Shown here piece by piece: positions 1 through 11,511 of a DNA stretch of 64,000 bases. Location: assembly GCA_921293015.1 (NCBI GenBank), contig OV121098.1, positions 10,887,016 through 10,951,015 of the forward strand. The letters run 5' to 3'. Origin of the DNA: Phorcus lineatus (taxonomy: Eukaryota; Mollusca; Gastropoda; Trochida; Trochidae). Each line of letters opens with the position of its first letter. Position 1 is the stretch's first letter. Under the pieces are notes generated by a model. The model was not told the origin of the DNA, ran no database searches, and was given only the letters and a program-made list of their open reading frames with translations. The translations under genes and the position numbers were made by a program.

Positions 1-525
1 TCAATTAAAAACATGGTGATTTTACCGGTGTCCATGCAATTCTTTGTTTAAAATAAGAGTGACTTATTTTGGGTATTTCCCGTGCGACAGCGAAAAAATA
101 CAAACAATCAAGCACGTATGTTATATTATTATAACATAAGCATGGATATAACGTGACATAATGAAATATACGCGGAAAATGTTTACAAACAAAATAAATT
201 TTAATTTGAACCGTCTCCGCTAAAAAGGTAAAATGGCAGTAGGGCGACTAATGACTGGAGGACAGGACAGGCGTCCTAGAGGCAAGGACAGGACATATGA
301 GGGCGCATGCGCAACTGGTCACTTGAGGGAAAGGAACCGAAAGGAAAAGGACAAGATTAGCCATGACATAGGATATGACGCCATAAGACCGGGAAGGGTC
401 GCCGTGAACCCTAAGTGACGTCATTGGGCTGATCATAACTGATCATAACAATGAGAAACAGGGCAAAAGAGCAAAAACAACATTGAAACAGGGTGCTTTT
501 GCGAAGTTTGAAGATTTGTTGGCCA
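1..525. other. No recognised gene (left edge)
   Basis: I see no gene or repeat I can name here. The stretch around 233-450 is less AT-rich than its surroundings and holds short open frames on both strands, but neither translation resembles a known domain and no splice context supports them. Confidence 0.4.
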
Positions 526-645
526 TTGCCCCCTTTCACAAAGCGTTAAGGTGATCGTAAATCCTTAAGGTTACCTTAGTTTAATCTTAAAGAATGGGAG
601 TTAAGGTTAACCTTTGTAAAGGTTGCATTGTGAAAGGAGGGCATG
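526..645. mobile_element. Foldback MITE, 'CCTCCTTTCACAAAGC' family (copy 1)
   Basis: The left end reads GCCCCCTTTCACAAAGCG and the right end, reversed, GCCCTCCTTTCACAATGC, so the two ends are imperfect inverted repeats. The interior is made of short self-complementary TTAAGGTTAACCTT-like blocks. A second copy lies at 54221-54323 with better ends. There is no coding capacity, so this would be a non-autonomous DNA transposon; the superfamily is not determined. Confidence 0.65.
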
Positions 646-839
646 AGTTTTTCGTGCATCAGGAATGCTTTCAATCAATCCGCGGTATAGGCAAAGTTCC
701 ACACTGAGAATCAGGAAGTGATGGAGTGATGTTGGTGATGTCCATGTTAGACGGCACATATTCCTGAGATTCTTGTTAATCTTCAACCACTGACAACCAC
801 TCCATGATTTATTACTCTGTATTTTGATTGGTCCTTATT

Positions 840-935
840 TCTGTGGCCCTCCTCAGAGAAGCCTATGAAGATGCCACGAGACAGCCTTATTCCAAGCTGT
901 TTCTGGATTTTGAAACTAACCACAGTGCAAGAACA
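840..935 (+). other. Protein-like open stretch, unassigned
   Basis: A plus-strand frame through this stretch reads as plausible protein (…REAYEDATRQPYSKLFLDF…), and a CCTCCTCAG acceptor-like string sits at its start. I do not recognise the family with certainty. It could be a remnant of a transposon ORF or an old exon. It is short, and only composition and the possible acceptor support it. Confidence 0.2.
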
Positions 936-951
936 CAGAGTGTGAGTTGGT

Positions 952-1222
952 GTTTAACGCCGCTTTCAAGATTATTTCACTTATATCGCGGCTGCTAGTA
1001 TTATTGCAGGGAGAAAGCCTGTGGCTTTGCATTGCGGTGAAACCTGCGAGCATCGGCTGGAACTAGCGAACCATGGGTGGTACTGCGCTGAAATTCAGTG
1101 TAGCATTGCACCCAAACCTGACTGCGTGTAGAACAGTTCTCTACTGCAGACAAAGTTGCCGAGGCCCCTGGCGGGATTCGAACCACGGACCTCTTGATTC
1201 GAAGCCGAACGCGCTAACACAG
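952..1222 (-). mobile_element. tRNA-derived SINE, full-length-looking, minus strand
   Basis: Read on the minus strand, the element starts with a tRNA-like head. The B box GGTTCGAATCCCGCC is the complement of 1170-1184, and an A-box-like TTAGCGCG segment lies upstream of it near 1205-1222. A roughly 200-bp body follows, ending in CTTGAAAGCGGCGTTAAAC at about 952. A 5'-truncated relative in the opposite orientation is at 19421-19617 and shares the whole body and tail. Polymerase III promoter boxes plus a conserved body define a SINE; I recall this tail from molluscan genomes, which is the main taxonomic clue. Non-coding. Confidence 0.8.
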
Positions 1223-1225
1223 AGT

Positions 1226-1400
1226 CCGGACTCGTCTCTTTTAACCGTGTTGTACATGCAGACATTGAGAAGACCTTCACTTGAACGACTACCATCATGT
1301 AACACAGACAGAAACAAAGCCATTTCAAGAAAGTTCTCCTTACCTGATTTAACCTTTTCGATCGTTAGACACCAATCATGATAATAATTCTTTTGTTAAA
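1226..1400. repeat. Direct repeat R' (paired with 1718-1905)
   Basis: About 175 bp that recurs nearly unchanged at 1718-1905, apart from a short extra segment near the start of the second copy. It lies between the 5' head of the SINE and the low-coordinate LTR-like repeat, so the order is R', LTR-like, R. No coding potential is recognised. Confidence 0.8.
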
Positions 1401-1408
1401 ATATTCAA

Positions 1409-1710
1409 TGCACTTCAACAATAAATATATCTTTTATTCATAATAGGCAACACGACAGAGACAAGTCAATAAATTATACGAGCTATTCTTCTATACCTGC
1501 TGTCACACTCTTCATCAAAGTAACCTAATTAAGTCCACGGGGACCCTTACTACAGCAGGTTAACGTCAGGTGCGCGCGCAACATCCATCTCCTATACATC
1601 GAAGTTCTAAAGTACATATCTGTAGCCTGTCAACCATAATCAGTCATGCATAACACCATCATTCAATATGCGCAGACATTTGTTTACTAACTTTCAAGGT
1701 TATGCCAACA
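1409..1710 (-). repeat. LTR-like direct repeat, low-coordinate copy
   Basis: Matches 3317-3617 almost base for base and has TG...CA termini. It would be the 3' LTR if the element reads on the minus strand. It is flanked on both sides by the R repeats. Confidence 0.7.
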
Positions 1711-1717
1711 AGGGGAT

Positions 1718-1905
1718 CCGGACTCGTCTCTTTTAACCGTGTTGTACATGCCCTAAACTAAATAAAACAGACATTGAGGAGACCTTCACTTGAACGACTA
1801 CCATCATGTAACACAGACAGAAACAAAGCCATTTCAAGAAAGTTCTCCTTACCTGATTTAACCTTTTCGATCGTTAGACACCAATCATGATAATAATTCT
1901 TTGTT
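1718..1905. repeat. Direct repeat R (paired with 1226-1400)
   Basis: Second copy of the 175-bp repeat, immediately inside the low-coordinate LTR-like repeat. The R', LTR, R order suggests a local duplication or unequal exchange after insertion. Confidence 0.8.
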
Positions 1906-3316
1906 AATCAAAAAACAAGAGCAGCTACAAGGATGAGACGTAGAAAGGAGAATCCAGCAGCCAGGGAAGCAAAAACCACATCTACTATCTACTACCACGT
2001 CTTGCAATGCTTTGTCATTGCCTCAAGTAACTTCCGAGCAGGATTGTGCCTTTGAAAACTCAGTGCAGATAAAAGTGCAGATACCCATTTCTTTATATAA
2101 ACTTTTCTCCATGGACACCAATTAAACCATAAGCTAATCAACATTTCATCTGTTTTATACACATCAGGCTTCATCAAGAGGATATGCGTATTTAACTGAT
2201 TTTGTGTTTGTAAATACTCGTATATAAGTTATTTGCGTATGCGTATTCGTCCATATGTTATTATGACAACATGTAGACTTAAGTTAGACTTAATTAATAA
2301 TGTTCAGGGGGAAAACATATTGTAACGGTTTAGTTGACTTATACAAGTTACATAGTTACTTATACATTCCTCAGTTTTGTGTGCATTAGCATAAAAACGG
2401 TTTGAAAGGTTATATTATACCTTTAAGTGGTGTCATCGATAAGCTCCAATTATTGTATAGACAAATCGAAGATATTACTTTCAATTCGATTACATCCCTT
2501 ATGACAAACACAAGTGTATCGACTTATACATCTAAAGATAAACACCACTTTAGATAAAAAGTCGTTATTACAAGCTTATCTTTAGGAAATAGGAAGGCAA
2601 AAGTGACCCTTTACATTCTACTACTTTCAATTCATTTAAGTCATTTGGAAATCTCTTCATTTGTGATGATAAGGTTTACACGGAATTGATTGCACTACAT
2701 TTACATGTCCTCAAACATACATACCACGGAACTAACTAACGCTCCTTCCTAATACCCTGATCTCTTTCAAGCCAAATGCCTCGTAAGGCTGGCGGCTTGA
2801 TATTCGTGGCTATGCTCATCTGCGTTTGTTCAGCCAATGAAAGGTCGTTAATTAAGGAGCTTAAAGCTACTAGCTGTAACTCAACTTCATCCGAGGCTTT
2901 TGGCATGAGATCCATCATTACTCTATCAATTGCTGATTTGAGTCGTTCTAAAACCTGTTGTCTATTTCTCACTATGCCTTTCTTTCCGTCTGTTCCCTCA
3001 TCCTTTCAATCCCTTTCTCCCTCTCATCTGTCCACTCTCTTTTGAATGCTTGTCATCCACGTGTTTAATAAGTGAAATATTGTTCAAAACACCCAAACTC
3101 ACTCACGCCACTTCAGACCCCTTAAAGTAACTTAAATTTCGTTTAAAAATAGCATAGTTTTGTCTTTTGCAGTAAGCTTAGGTTCAAATTTTAGAGTACA
3201 ACCCCAGGTTTCATATCGGACAGAAATTGTAGCCTGACAGACATTTGAATCTGCGATAAAGCTTATTTAAATCGAATTTACCGCACAAAGCTTACCAAGT
3301 TACCAGAAATATTCAA

Positions 3317-3617
3317 TGCACTTCAACAATAAATATATCTTTTATTCATAATAGGCAACACGACAGAGACAAGTCAATAAATTATACGAGCTATTCTTCT
3401 ATACCTGCTGTCACACTCTTCATCAAAGTAACCTAATTAAGTCCACGGGGACCCTTACTACAGCAGGTTAACGTCAGGTGCGCGCGCAACATCCATCTCC
3501 AAAACATCGAAGTTCTAAAGTACATATCTGTAGCCTGTCAACCATAATCAGTCATGCATAACGCCATCATTCAATATGCGCAGACATTTGTTTACTAACT
3601 TTCAAGGTTATGTCAAC
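3317..3617 (-). repeat. LTR-like direct repeat, high-coordinate copy
   Basis: Partner of 1409-1710 and the presumed 5' LTR on the minus strand. It differs at only a few positions by eye. Confidence 0.7.
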
Positions 3618-4185
3618 AAAGGGCTCCAAGCAAAATGTTTAATTATTTAACTGTGATATGTGTCTTCGTATTGACTTTATGGTATGTGTTTATTCTATGC
3701 GTCTTGGTTCTTCATTGAGTTTGTATATCGAGAAAACCTTGAACTTTCCTTTACCTCATTTATATAAATGATCTCTAAGAAGGATAGTTATTAGTTCAAT
3801 GAAGGTTTTAAAAATTTGTTTTATTGATTCCATAGTTTGATACAAATAGTACATTATCTAATACTATAATGTTCATTAAATTACATGTGTAAATTGTAGC
3901 TGATATATTATAAGCTTAGTACATTATTCAATGAAGTTTCATTTTCCTCTTTAAATTATGTTCTGTTTTTCCCGATATATTTCTTATTACATCAGGCACA
4001 ATTGATTACATGAAAAACATTTTTTGTCACAAGTCATGTGTTGTATAACAACAAATTTATCATTTGGTGAAATATTAATGGAAAATGCTTTCACATCCTT
4101 TAATAAAACATTCACTCATGTAGTAACGTGAATCTCCACACTTTGTAACTTTCGAAATAAAATCAACTCAATATAACTCAATCAG
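3618..4185. other. AT-rich DNA, nothing recognised
   Basis: No open frame of note, no tandem repeat and no inverted ends were seen. Confidence 0.4.
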
Positions 4186-4650
4186 AGAGAGAGATTTATT
4201 CAGTAAAGGGGCCACAGGCCCATTATACATGAGGTCATACAGTATTTTGGTATACATGAGAGCCCCGTGGAGCATTATCAACACATCGATGTCAACTAGT
4301 TAGATAGTTTTGGTTGTAACAATTGACAGAAATCTATTTCTTTTTTCATAACAAGAAATACGTATTTTGCGAGGCAGTTGATGACAAGAGTATTCTTTGA
4401 TGTAAATAATTGGGCTAGCTTTAATTCTGAAGGATATGTATTGAAATATTCTGGAAGAATATCATTTCTTAATTTCTTATAAAAAGGGCATTCTAAACAA
4501 AAATGGTATTCGTTTTCAATATAAGGTATAATATAGAGCGGGCAAAGGCGATCGTCCCTTTTAAAACCTATATATCTACCGTATTCTATCATCAAATTGT
4601 GATTAGAGCAGCGAAACCTACTAAGAAAATACGAAACTGTCTCACGCTGA
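4186..4650 (-). mobile_element. LINE 3' end (zinc-knuckle C-terminus), 5'-truncated
   Basis: A minus-strand frame (ORF 4296-4595, readable upstream to about 4640) encodes the C-terminal tail typical of many invertebrate non-LTR retrotransposons: 'RCSNHNLMIEYGRY', then 'RLCPLY', then 'ENEYHFCLECPFY', a zf-RVT-like Cys/His cluster. One expected cysteine reads as tyrosine (CPLY rather than CPLC). The stop is followed by about 100 bp of 3' UTR with an AATAAA signal near 4190-4205. Everything upstream, including reverse transcriptase and endonuclease, is missing, as usual for 5'-truncated insertions. The same tail is encoded at 34100-34190 and 35780-35896 by the plus-strand LINE, so they belong to one family. 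I place it in the Jockey/I superclade only tentatively. Confidence 0.75.
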
Positions 4651-5011
4651 CACTACTAATATAAAACTCAAATTAACTCAATTATAACAATGAAACGAAT
4701 TACCTTTGAAAGAATCATAACTATGCGCCAAAGCTAAAAGGCAAAACATAATAATGCTGAAATCACTATTTATCAATTTTACGGACTGAACTCCTTTCTA
4801 AAGTCGAAATTACAAAAGAAACCTTATTGGTGTGACATCCATTAACCCTTATGATCGCGGCAAACTTTTCCCAAATTAAGCGAAAAATTGTTGAAGTTGT
4901 ATTTGGGACTGTTGGTTAATTTCCTGATAGAAATGGGTTTGTTTGAATTTTATGTGCTTAAATGAACTGCCGAACATGGATGAACAGGATTTTTGTGTTC
5001 AAATGATTTCT

Positions 5012-5251
5012 TCCTCGTGTATTTTCAAGCCCCAACGACTTGTTAAAATAGGGCTGGCCGCATTTTCCTAACTTTTCTGTGATATTCGCAAAGGCTGTTG
5101 CGATAGTCCAAAGAGAAATCATAAAAATATTACAACTTTTCGCCGAAGAGGGCGATGCATTCAAAACAAGATTTTTTGCAGGTTGGCAGCAAAGTTTAAA
5201 TTAGCCAGTGATAGAGACTGGTGCAATTTAAAGCCATGCGAGGGAAGATGG
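5012..5251 (-). mobile_element. MITE family M3, copy 1 (reverse orientation)
   Basis: The reverse complement aligns with 30224-30476 across its length: a CAACCTG-containing left part, the central CGCCCTCTTCGGCGAAAAGTTG block, then TTTTAACAAG. One end retains the GCATGG…GAAGATGG terminal motif at 5233-5251; the other end is eroded. No coding capacity. Confidence 0.7.
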
Positions 5252-7886
5252 CTGATGTATATCTGGAACGATGATTTGTTATTTTGGCTCCTGAAGTTAT
5301 GTATGGTCATTGGTCAATAATGTACACCTTTCATGCGGGATCACCGCTTCCATTAACCAGTCTCTTTCATTTGCTTATTCAAGCCTTTCAACTAGCAACC
5401 AAAATCCCTCTTCGGCAATAAGGATTCTGAAGGAACTACCCAATCTGCCGAGACAAATCTAAATAAATTTAGATCAACGGTTTTTTAATATTAGGTCGAC
5501 TGGGACAAGGAAGTTTGGGAAAACATATTAGTCCTAAATAAGCCATGGATGGATTCTTATTGGAAACGGTTTTTAACTTGCTTTTGAGATGATAAAGAAC
5601 ATACTTTCTAATATCAAATATTTCACATTAGTCATTAGCCATATAGATTACATTTCCCGTCTTTGAAACACGTTTGAATGAAGAAGAAAACAATTCTTTT
5701 ACAGCAGTTGGTATAAACAATACCAAACGTTTAGTATCCTACTTTACTTTATAGAAAAATTCAAACAGAATAGATCTTATTTAGCCTCGTACAAATGACA
5801 ATGAATATCAACTTCAAAGAAATTTAGACTTTAAAATTAAGTCCCCTCTGATTCGACTTTATAATCATGAACCCGAAACTGTAGTTTACAAAGTAAAAAC
5901 CTCCACATTTTTGCGTTTACACATAATGGGACGTCAGAACTACTTTATCAATGTAGCATTGCGCACTGCTCTCCTAAGAGTATATATTCATTATTTAGTT
6001 AAGACTTTGATTGAAAAAGTCTTTTAAAAAGGAAATGACTAATTTTCACCATCTTTTCCATGAACTCCCTTGTGTCAGTTATGTAATATGCATGTGTGAT
6101 GAGGTTTGCTGTGGGCGGAGCAACTGAAATGTTGCACAAAAAGGGTGTGTTTTTCTGTCGCTGGTCTTTGAATTTATTTGCAATTCTCAGTGTACTAAGT
6201 TGTTACGAATGAATTTGGAATAGTAAAATGTCCCCATTCAAACCAGCAAAATATAACATGACAATTGTATATTAATTACAATTTAATCAATCAAATAATA
6301 AACAAAGTGTTTAAGGTTACAATATCAAGCTATTACAAGCTATAATACAATATCAAATGAGTCACACTAATTAGCTAACTAAATATATTCACCAGTCAGT
6401 ATGAATCACACAGTTGATGAATGTAGAAAAACAGTCAGTGGGTCTTGATAGGAGATAGATTAATCCGGCTCGTAAAGGTATCCAAAAACAGTGGCACGGC
6501 AAATGATTGCAAAGTTGATTGTAAGAAGCAAGATGAGTATATATAGGTCAGATACCTTCCGGAATGTTCTTTATAGTTCCACGACAAACTCCAATCAGAA
6601 GTGTCCAACTCAAGCAATCAAGATATAGATAGAACATTCTAAAATAGATGATTCTAGACACTGCCAGCTAAGACTATCAAAACAAGTGTAAGTGTGGCCC
6701 ACTAAACAATACAACAATGTTATACAATTTTAAACTTATAAACAATCACACACTCATAATAACAAAGTACATAAACATTCCAATAAATTTCAAAGTTTGA
6801 ACTTCTTAGAAATAGATTTCACAATGTGTTTGCTATCTGGCTTAACATATAAAAGCTTTAAAATTTCAAGTTCATCTTTGCATTGTTACTAATTTTAATG
6901 CACCTTTCAAACCGTTTATGGGTCAATGAATAAACTACATGAATACTTGGTGAAACACTACCAACTCCATTTCCCACTGTTTACAATACATAAGTTTCCA
7001 AAATTTCGTCTCGTTTATTGACACGCGTTGTTGTCCTCTTTGTGACCACAATACGTGCAGCTACTTTTTCAGAAACAGCCAGTTGTCTCGATAGAGTGAC
7101 ACCACTGATAAAGTTTGGCATTGATATCTCTTTATATCAGACGTGGTGTCTCTTTAACTTGGACAAGACATGCATAGCTATAAATCTTTTCCTGAATAAT
7201 TGTCAGCAGTATATCCGGCAGTTCGGAAAATTGTTATGACGTAAATATCCCTAAATAGGTTGAATTGACACCGAGTACCGGAAGTACTGTAAGACCAGAA
7301 TACACTGTGACCGGAAATGGTTGGTTGACAGATACTATTTGGAAACTGGCGGTTACTATTCATGGACTTTGCCCGACGCTTTTCGCAAATCAAACTGTCA
7401 ATGTTGTTATTATTCCGTTTAATCCTATTCACAAACTGCTAGGTCGAGTTTTTACACGGGGTGGGACCAGCGGGGTATTTCCTGTCACTCGGTTCATCCA
7501 TATTGTTTTTCACCTGTAGTGATGCGATATTGCAAAGGCGTTGAACAGGTGCGAAAGGTTGACTTTAGGCGGATTATAATTCATCAGGAAATCAAGATGA
7601 ATCCACTCCCTGTGACTTGGGTTTTACACCTTCTTATGTCCCTGGGCAATGCACTTCATCCACATTGCACTTTGTCCACCAAGCTGTACAAATATCCTCC
7701 TGAAAAGGGGAAGTGTGGACTAGTTTCCAATTTACTAGTTACCAAATACACTATTTTCCAGACAGATAAATTACTATTTTCCAAATAAAACTCCAAGGAT
7801 ATGCCTATCTTTGTCTAACCTTTAAAACTATGTCCATATTCGAGTCATTTTCAATGAAATCGGGAATTTCTAATACATTTTGACGA

Positions 7887-7975
7887 CCCCCCCCCCCTTG
7901 ATATTCATTACCGGTTGCAGAATCAGGCGTATGCAAATGAGTTGAAGGGGAAAAGAGGGTGGGGGGGGGGGGGGG
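7887..7975. repeat. C-run and G-run facing each other
   Basis: A run of 11 C at 7887-7897 is followed about 60 bp later by 15 G at 7961-7975, preceded by shorter G runs. The two could pair as a hairpin stem or form a quadruplex/i-motif. Such runs are also assembly-error prone. Confidence 0.6.
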
Positions 7976-8574
7976 TCCCAAAGTTACCTCAAAGATTATA
8001 TATATCAAGGAAAACCGAGGATCAGGGTTTGATCAGACTTATGAACCGAATACTTCATCTTTGAATAGATTGATATAGTATTTTAAAATTGAGTCAATAT
8101 TATTTACTTTTGAATATTTTTGCAAAAAGATGTAATCTGCACTCTGCACATGGTATTCTAATGATGCCGCGCACATGAGCAAGCGTCCTCTGTCGTGAAG
8201 AAAACAATCTTTAAACAGGTTTCATACTTTCATACAATCGATTTTAATTTAGCCAATGAATGGTACAGAAATCACCACCCTCCATGAACATATTAGATTG
8301 CAAGTTTTTAAAAAATTGTAATTATACAACTTTGTAAAAGTATTTTTAAGCTAGAATTCCATAGGTAATACGTGAAACGTGATATTTGTTTGATAAGGCC
8401 CAACACGTGATTTCATTTTCCATGTGTGTGTGAGAATTGAGTCCTACATGAAATTGTGATATATATGTCTACCTAATATGGAAACCATGTGATCAATTCA
8501 TTGGAAGACCCCGCTTTTGACAACCCTAAATATGCATGTTGCGTATTAGGAAACTCTTGTGAGCGTCTGTTGAT

Positions 8575-8705
8575 TATGTTCTATGATCTGCGTATCACGC
8601 CTTACGCATTCCGGCTTCATGGAATTAACTTCTACTATTTAATGCGTAATGTAAAAATACGCATTACGTGCTACGTTTTACGCCTTACATTGCGTACACA
8701 TGGAA
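8575..8705. repeat. Cluster of TACGC / GCGTA motifs with hairpin
   Basis: Within about 130 bp the pentamer TACGC or its complement occurs repeatedly, with TTACGC, ATGCGTA and TACGCATTACG variants. AATGCGTA near 8640 can pair with TACGCATT about 10 bp later. It looks like a decayed short-unit tandem or foldback. Confidence 0.4.
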
Positions 8706-9397
8706 TCCCGGAAACTTCATTAAACCCCAATCATATAAAACTTCTATTCAGTTGAACATTCCCAGAATATACCAGGTAAATTTACCACGAATGTTTATGA
8801 CTAGTAATTAAGAACATTGACAGCGACGTCAACTAAGCTATTAAAACCAGAGTAATAGTAAATCTTCATCACCAGAAAACGACAGACTAGTTTAATACTA
8901 GTTGGAAATATAAACGGATTATTTCGAGGATGTTTATAAATGCTATCGATGCCCTGTCTTCAAAGTAGAGATCGTATATGCTAGAAATTATTTATCAACG
9001 TTAGGGTTGTTTCATCTCTTTTATGAAATTAGTTGTTGGCATCATTGAATAGTACTTAATGTCGTTGTAAAGTAACAGCAGAAATTTTATTGATTCTTTA
9101 GTTTATTCTTTTTTATCGTTTTTCTTAATCACAGGTCATATTGTTGGAGTGGTGGAGTCACCAGGAAAGGTTATATCAGCATTCTGTCTTCACGTTCAAG
9201 TCATCCCCAAGCGTCTATAGCATTGTTTTCTTTAATCTTTTATTAATTTTTATGTTTTTGCTTTCTTCAAATCACCTGATTGATACGGTTCGTTTTGACC
9301 CAAGGCTCGATCAGGGCCGGCATGGAAACCCCTTCAACGCTAACCATTCATATTTAACAAATTTATCGATTTGGCATGCTTAGATGCATTTCAACTC

Positions 9398-9475
9398 CAT
9401 TCTATCCCAACGGAGGTAGCTCTGTCATAAGTTGTGAAGGAATTATGATTGAGCTACATCTGTTGGGAGAGAATG
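9398..9475. mobile_element. Minimal foldback copy of MITE family M2
   Basis: Starts CATTCTATCCCAACGGAGGTAG and ends with the near-complement CTACATCTGTTGGGAGAGAATG, so both M2 terminal repeats are present with almost no interior. The same ends bound 56478-56926 and seed the array at 46899. Confidence 0.75.
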
Positions 9476-10054
9476 TTAAATTCAGGCGTGTGCAAAAGAT
9501 TAAAAAGGAGATTTTTTGCCTAAAATCGCAATAAACCACTTAACAATCTAAGACTGACAACCACTTGACATTTGGCAATTTTTATGATTGCAAAAACAGG
9601 ATACGTTATAATTATGATTGCTCAGACAAACAACACTATCTGTATAATAGGTGCGTTTACAAACTTGTTTTTAAAAGTTGTTATCACTCAATTGAAAATA
9701 TAGCATTTCAGAGTTCGGGAACTGTCCCCAAAAACATTCTCTTAAACGCAACCAAACATCTTCTTGTTAAATCTTCGAGTCCTCATATCGATATTTCTAG
9801 TTACTGTCATCAAGGATATGAATATTTTTCCCTTTGTTAATATTTCTTATAGTTACAATCGATGCGCTCTGTTTTGACAGCTTTGGTAACCTAGCAACAT
9901 TTAAATTGATTTTCCCCCATTTACTCGGGCGTGTCAAGGTTTCCATAATGCAGCGGAAAGTAATCAAGCGAAATTACTGTAATGTAGGGACCAGAATTAG
10001 TCTTCCATGCAGTGAATGTACCTAAATGACACCTAAATCCTTACTCGGATATAG

Positions 10055-10496
10055 TTAAAGAGCCGCACCGTAATTTTCAAAACATAATATTTACCTTTGA
10101 TACGAACCTTAATGTCATATGTGCTGATATAAAATCAAAACATCTGAACTTTTCATGTCCGAAAGACTTATTAATATTATGTAAATACTGATTTTCTATG
10201 AAAATCGCAAAACAGCCATATAAATGCACAGCCTGTGTAGATATCACGTCCAATATGAATGGATGCTAGTTATATAACCTAACAAAACACTATCAACTCC
10301 TAACTGCCCTCCTGGCTGTTTTAGATAAGTGTCCAAAATGACGTTTGACTATTTGACGCGCGCCACTGTCCGGTTTTGGAACATAATTGCGACGTTCTAC
10401 CTTCATATTGTCACTGTAAAATATTGTTTTTTTAAAAATACGCTTTTTGGTAACAGTCGATACTTCGCGATCAAATGACACCATTGATTAAGTTAA
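10055..10496 (+). mobile_element. MITE family M1, longest copy
   Basis: Begins TTAAAGAGCC(G/A)C-CCGTAATTTTCA, the M1 terminus. It contains both the left module (TACCTTTGATACGAACC… TCATATGTG) and the right module (CTGGCTGTTTTAGATAAGT … ATCAAATGACACC), showing that the partial copies elsewhere derive from one element. The extreme right terminal repeat (CACGGAGTGGCTCTTTAA) is missing here. TTAA at the ends of nearly all copies suggests a TTAA target, as used by piggyBac- or Kolobok-type transposases. Confidence 0.8.
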
Positions 10497-10840
10497 CAGT
10501 GTTAAGTTAAGTGTTATTGAATGGTTTCTCAACCAACATACTAACTGAAATGCGCAACGGAGCAAAGTGACCAATCCGCCTCTTTGGGATACTCTATGCC
10601 TGTGTGTTGGTCATTAGGAGCCCTTAATACAGTCTAGGTCTTATTTCAGCAGTGTTAGATTTTACTGCATACCTGTAAAGCCGAACGAAAGAGTACCATG
10701 GTTGGAGACAACCTCAATGCATTTAATTAACAATGATTTTATACCATGTCATACTGTACAACTGTCGATCCAAATTTAGTAAGATTGAGATGAAGGGAGA
10801 GTGGTTACAATATTTGATAGATTAAATTTTAGTAAATTGA

Positions 10841-11511
10841 AGCATAAACAGTTTCGTGTATACATGGTGCACTTGTGGTAGACCATAAGTGCACATGCGG
10901 TAAAGGATAGACAGTGTCGTGTATACCATAAGTGCACATGTGGTGAAACATAATCAGTGTCGTGTATACCCTAAGTGCACATGTGGTAAAGCATAAACAG
11001 TGTCGTGTATACCATAAGTGCACATGCGGTAAAGGATAGACAGTGTCGTGTATACCATAAGTGCACATGTGGTGAAACATAATCAGTGTCGTGTATACCA
11101 CAAGTGCACATGCGGTAAAGCATAAACAGTGTCGTGTATACCATAAGTGCACATGCGGTAAAGCATAAACAGTGTCGTGCATACCATAAGTGCACATGCG
11201 GTAAAGCATAAACAGTGTCGTGTAAACCATAAGTGCACATGTGGTGAAGCATAAACATTGTCAAGTAAACCCTAAGTGCACATGTGGTAAAGCATAATAA
11301 GTGTCGTGTATACCATAAGTGCACATGTGGTGAAGAATAAACAGTGTTGTGTATACCATAAGTGCACATGTGGTGAAGCATATAAACAGTGTCGTGTATA
11401 CCATAAGTGCACATGTGGTAAAGCATAAACAGTGTTGTGTATACCATGAGTGCACATGTGGTAAAGCATAAACAGTGTTGTGTATACCATGAGTGCACAT
11501 GTCGTGAAGCA
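10841..11511. repeat. 43-bp minisatellite, about 15-16 units
   Basis: The unit is about 43 bp, starting CATAAACAGTGTCGTGTATA and continuing CCATAAGTGCACATGTGGTA. It includes the palindrome GTGCAC. Because 43 is not a multiple of three, each reading frame cycles through all three phases every three units, and the unit has no stop in any minus-strand phase, which is why several long minus-strand frames appear. These frames are composition artefacts, with no start context, signal or flanking exon. Variants (T/C in ATGTGG/ATGCGG, one unit with a two-base insertion near 11380) show partial homogenisation. Confidence 0.9.

Larger units (their letters stand above)
1409..3617 (-). mobile_element. Fossil LTR-retrotransposon-like element, internally reduced
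   Basis: Two nearly identical direct repeats of about 300 bp (1409-1710 and 3317-3617) both begin TG and end CA and bracket about 1.6 kb. Read on the minus strand, each has an AATAAA signal close to its 3' end and a TATA-like string before it, as expected of an LTR, and the sequence just inside the upstream copy contains TGGTAACTTGG, which could be a primer-binding site. A short minus-strand frame at 2736-2972 resembles the charged helical start of retroelement polyproteins; Bel/Pao is a guess. No protease, reverse transcriptase or integrase is visible, so it is broken and mostly deleted. Similar flanking LTRs suggest it is not very old. No clear target duplication was found. Confidence 0.45.
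5252..9397. other. Intergenic DNA without recognised gene
   Basis: Scattered short frames on both strands are not supported by domain similarity, splice context or composition. It contains a complementary C-run/G-run pair (7887-7975) and a cluster of TACGC/GCGTA motifs (about 8575-8700), listed separately. Nothing else was identified. Confidence 0.4.

Noticed and set aside
1170-1222. A functional tRNA gene
   Set aside because: The A and B boxes are those of a SINE head; the acceptor stem cannot be closed and a SINE body follows directly.
10829-11498. His/Cys-rich proteins on the minus strand
   Set aside because: They are three phases of the same 43-bp minisatellite and have no flanking support.
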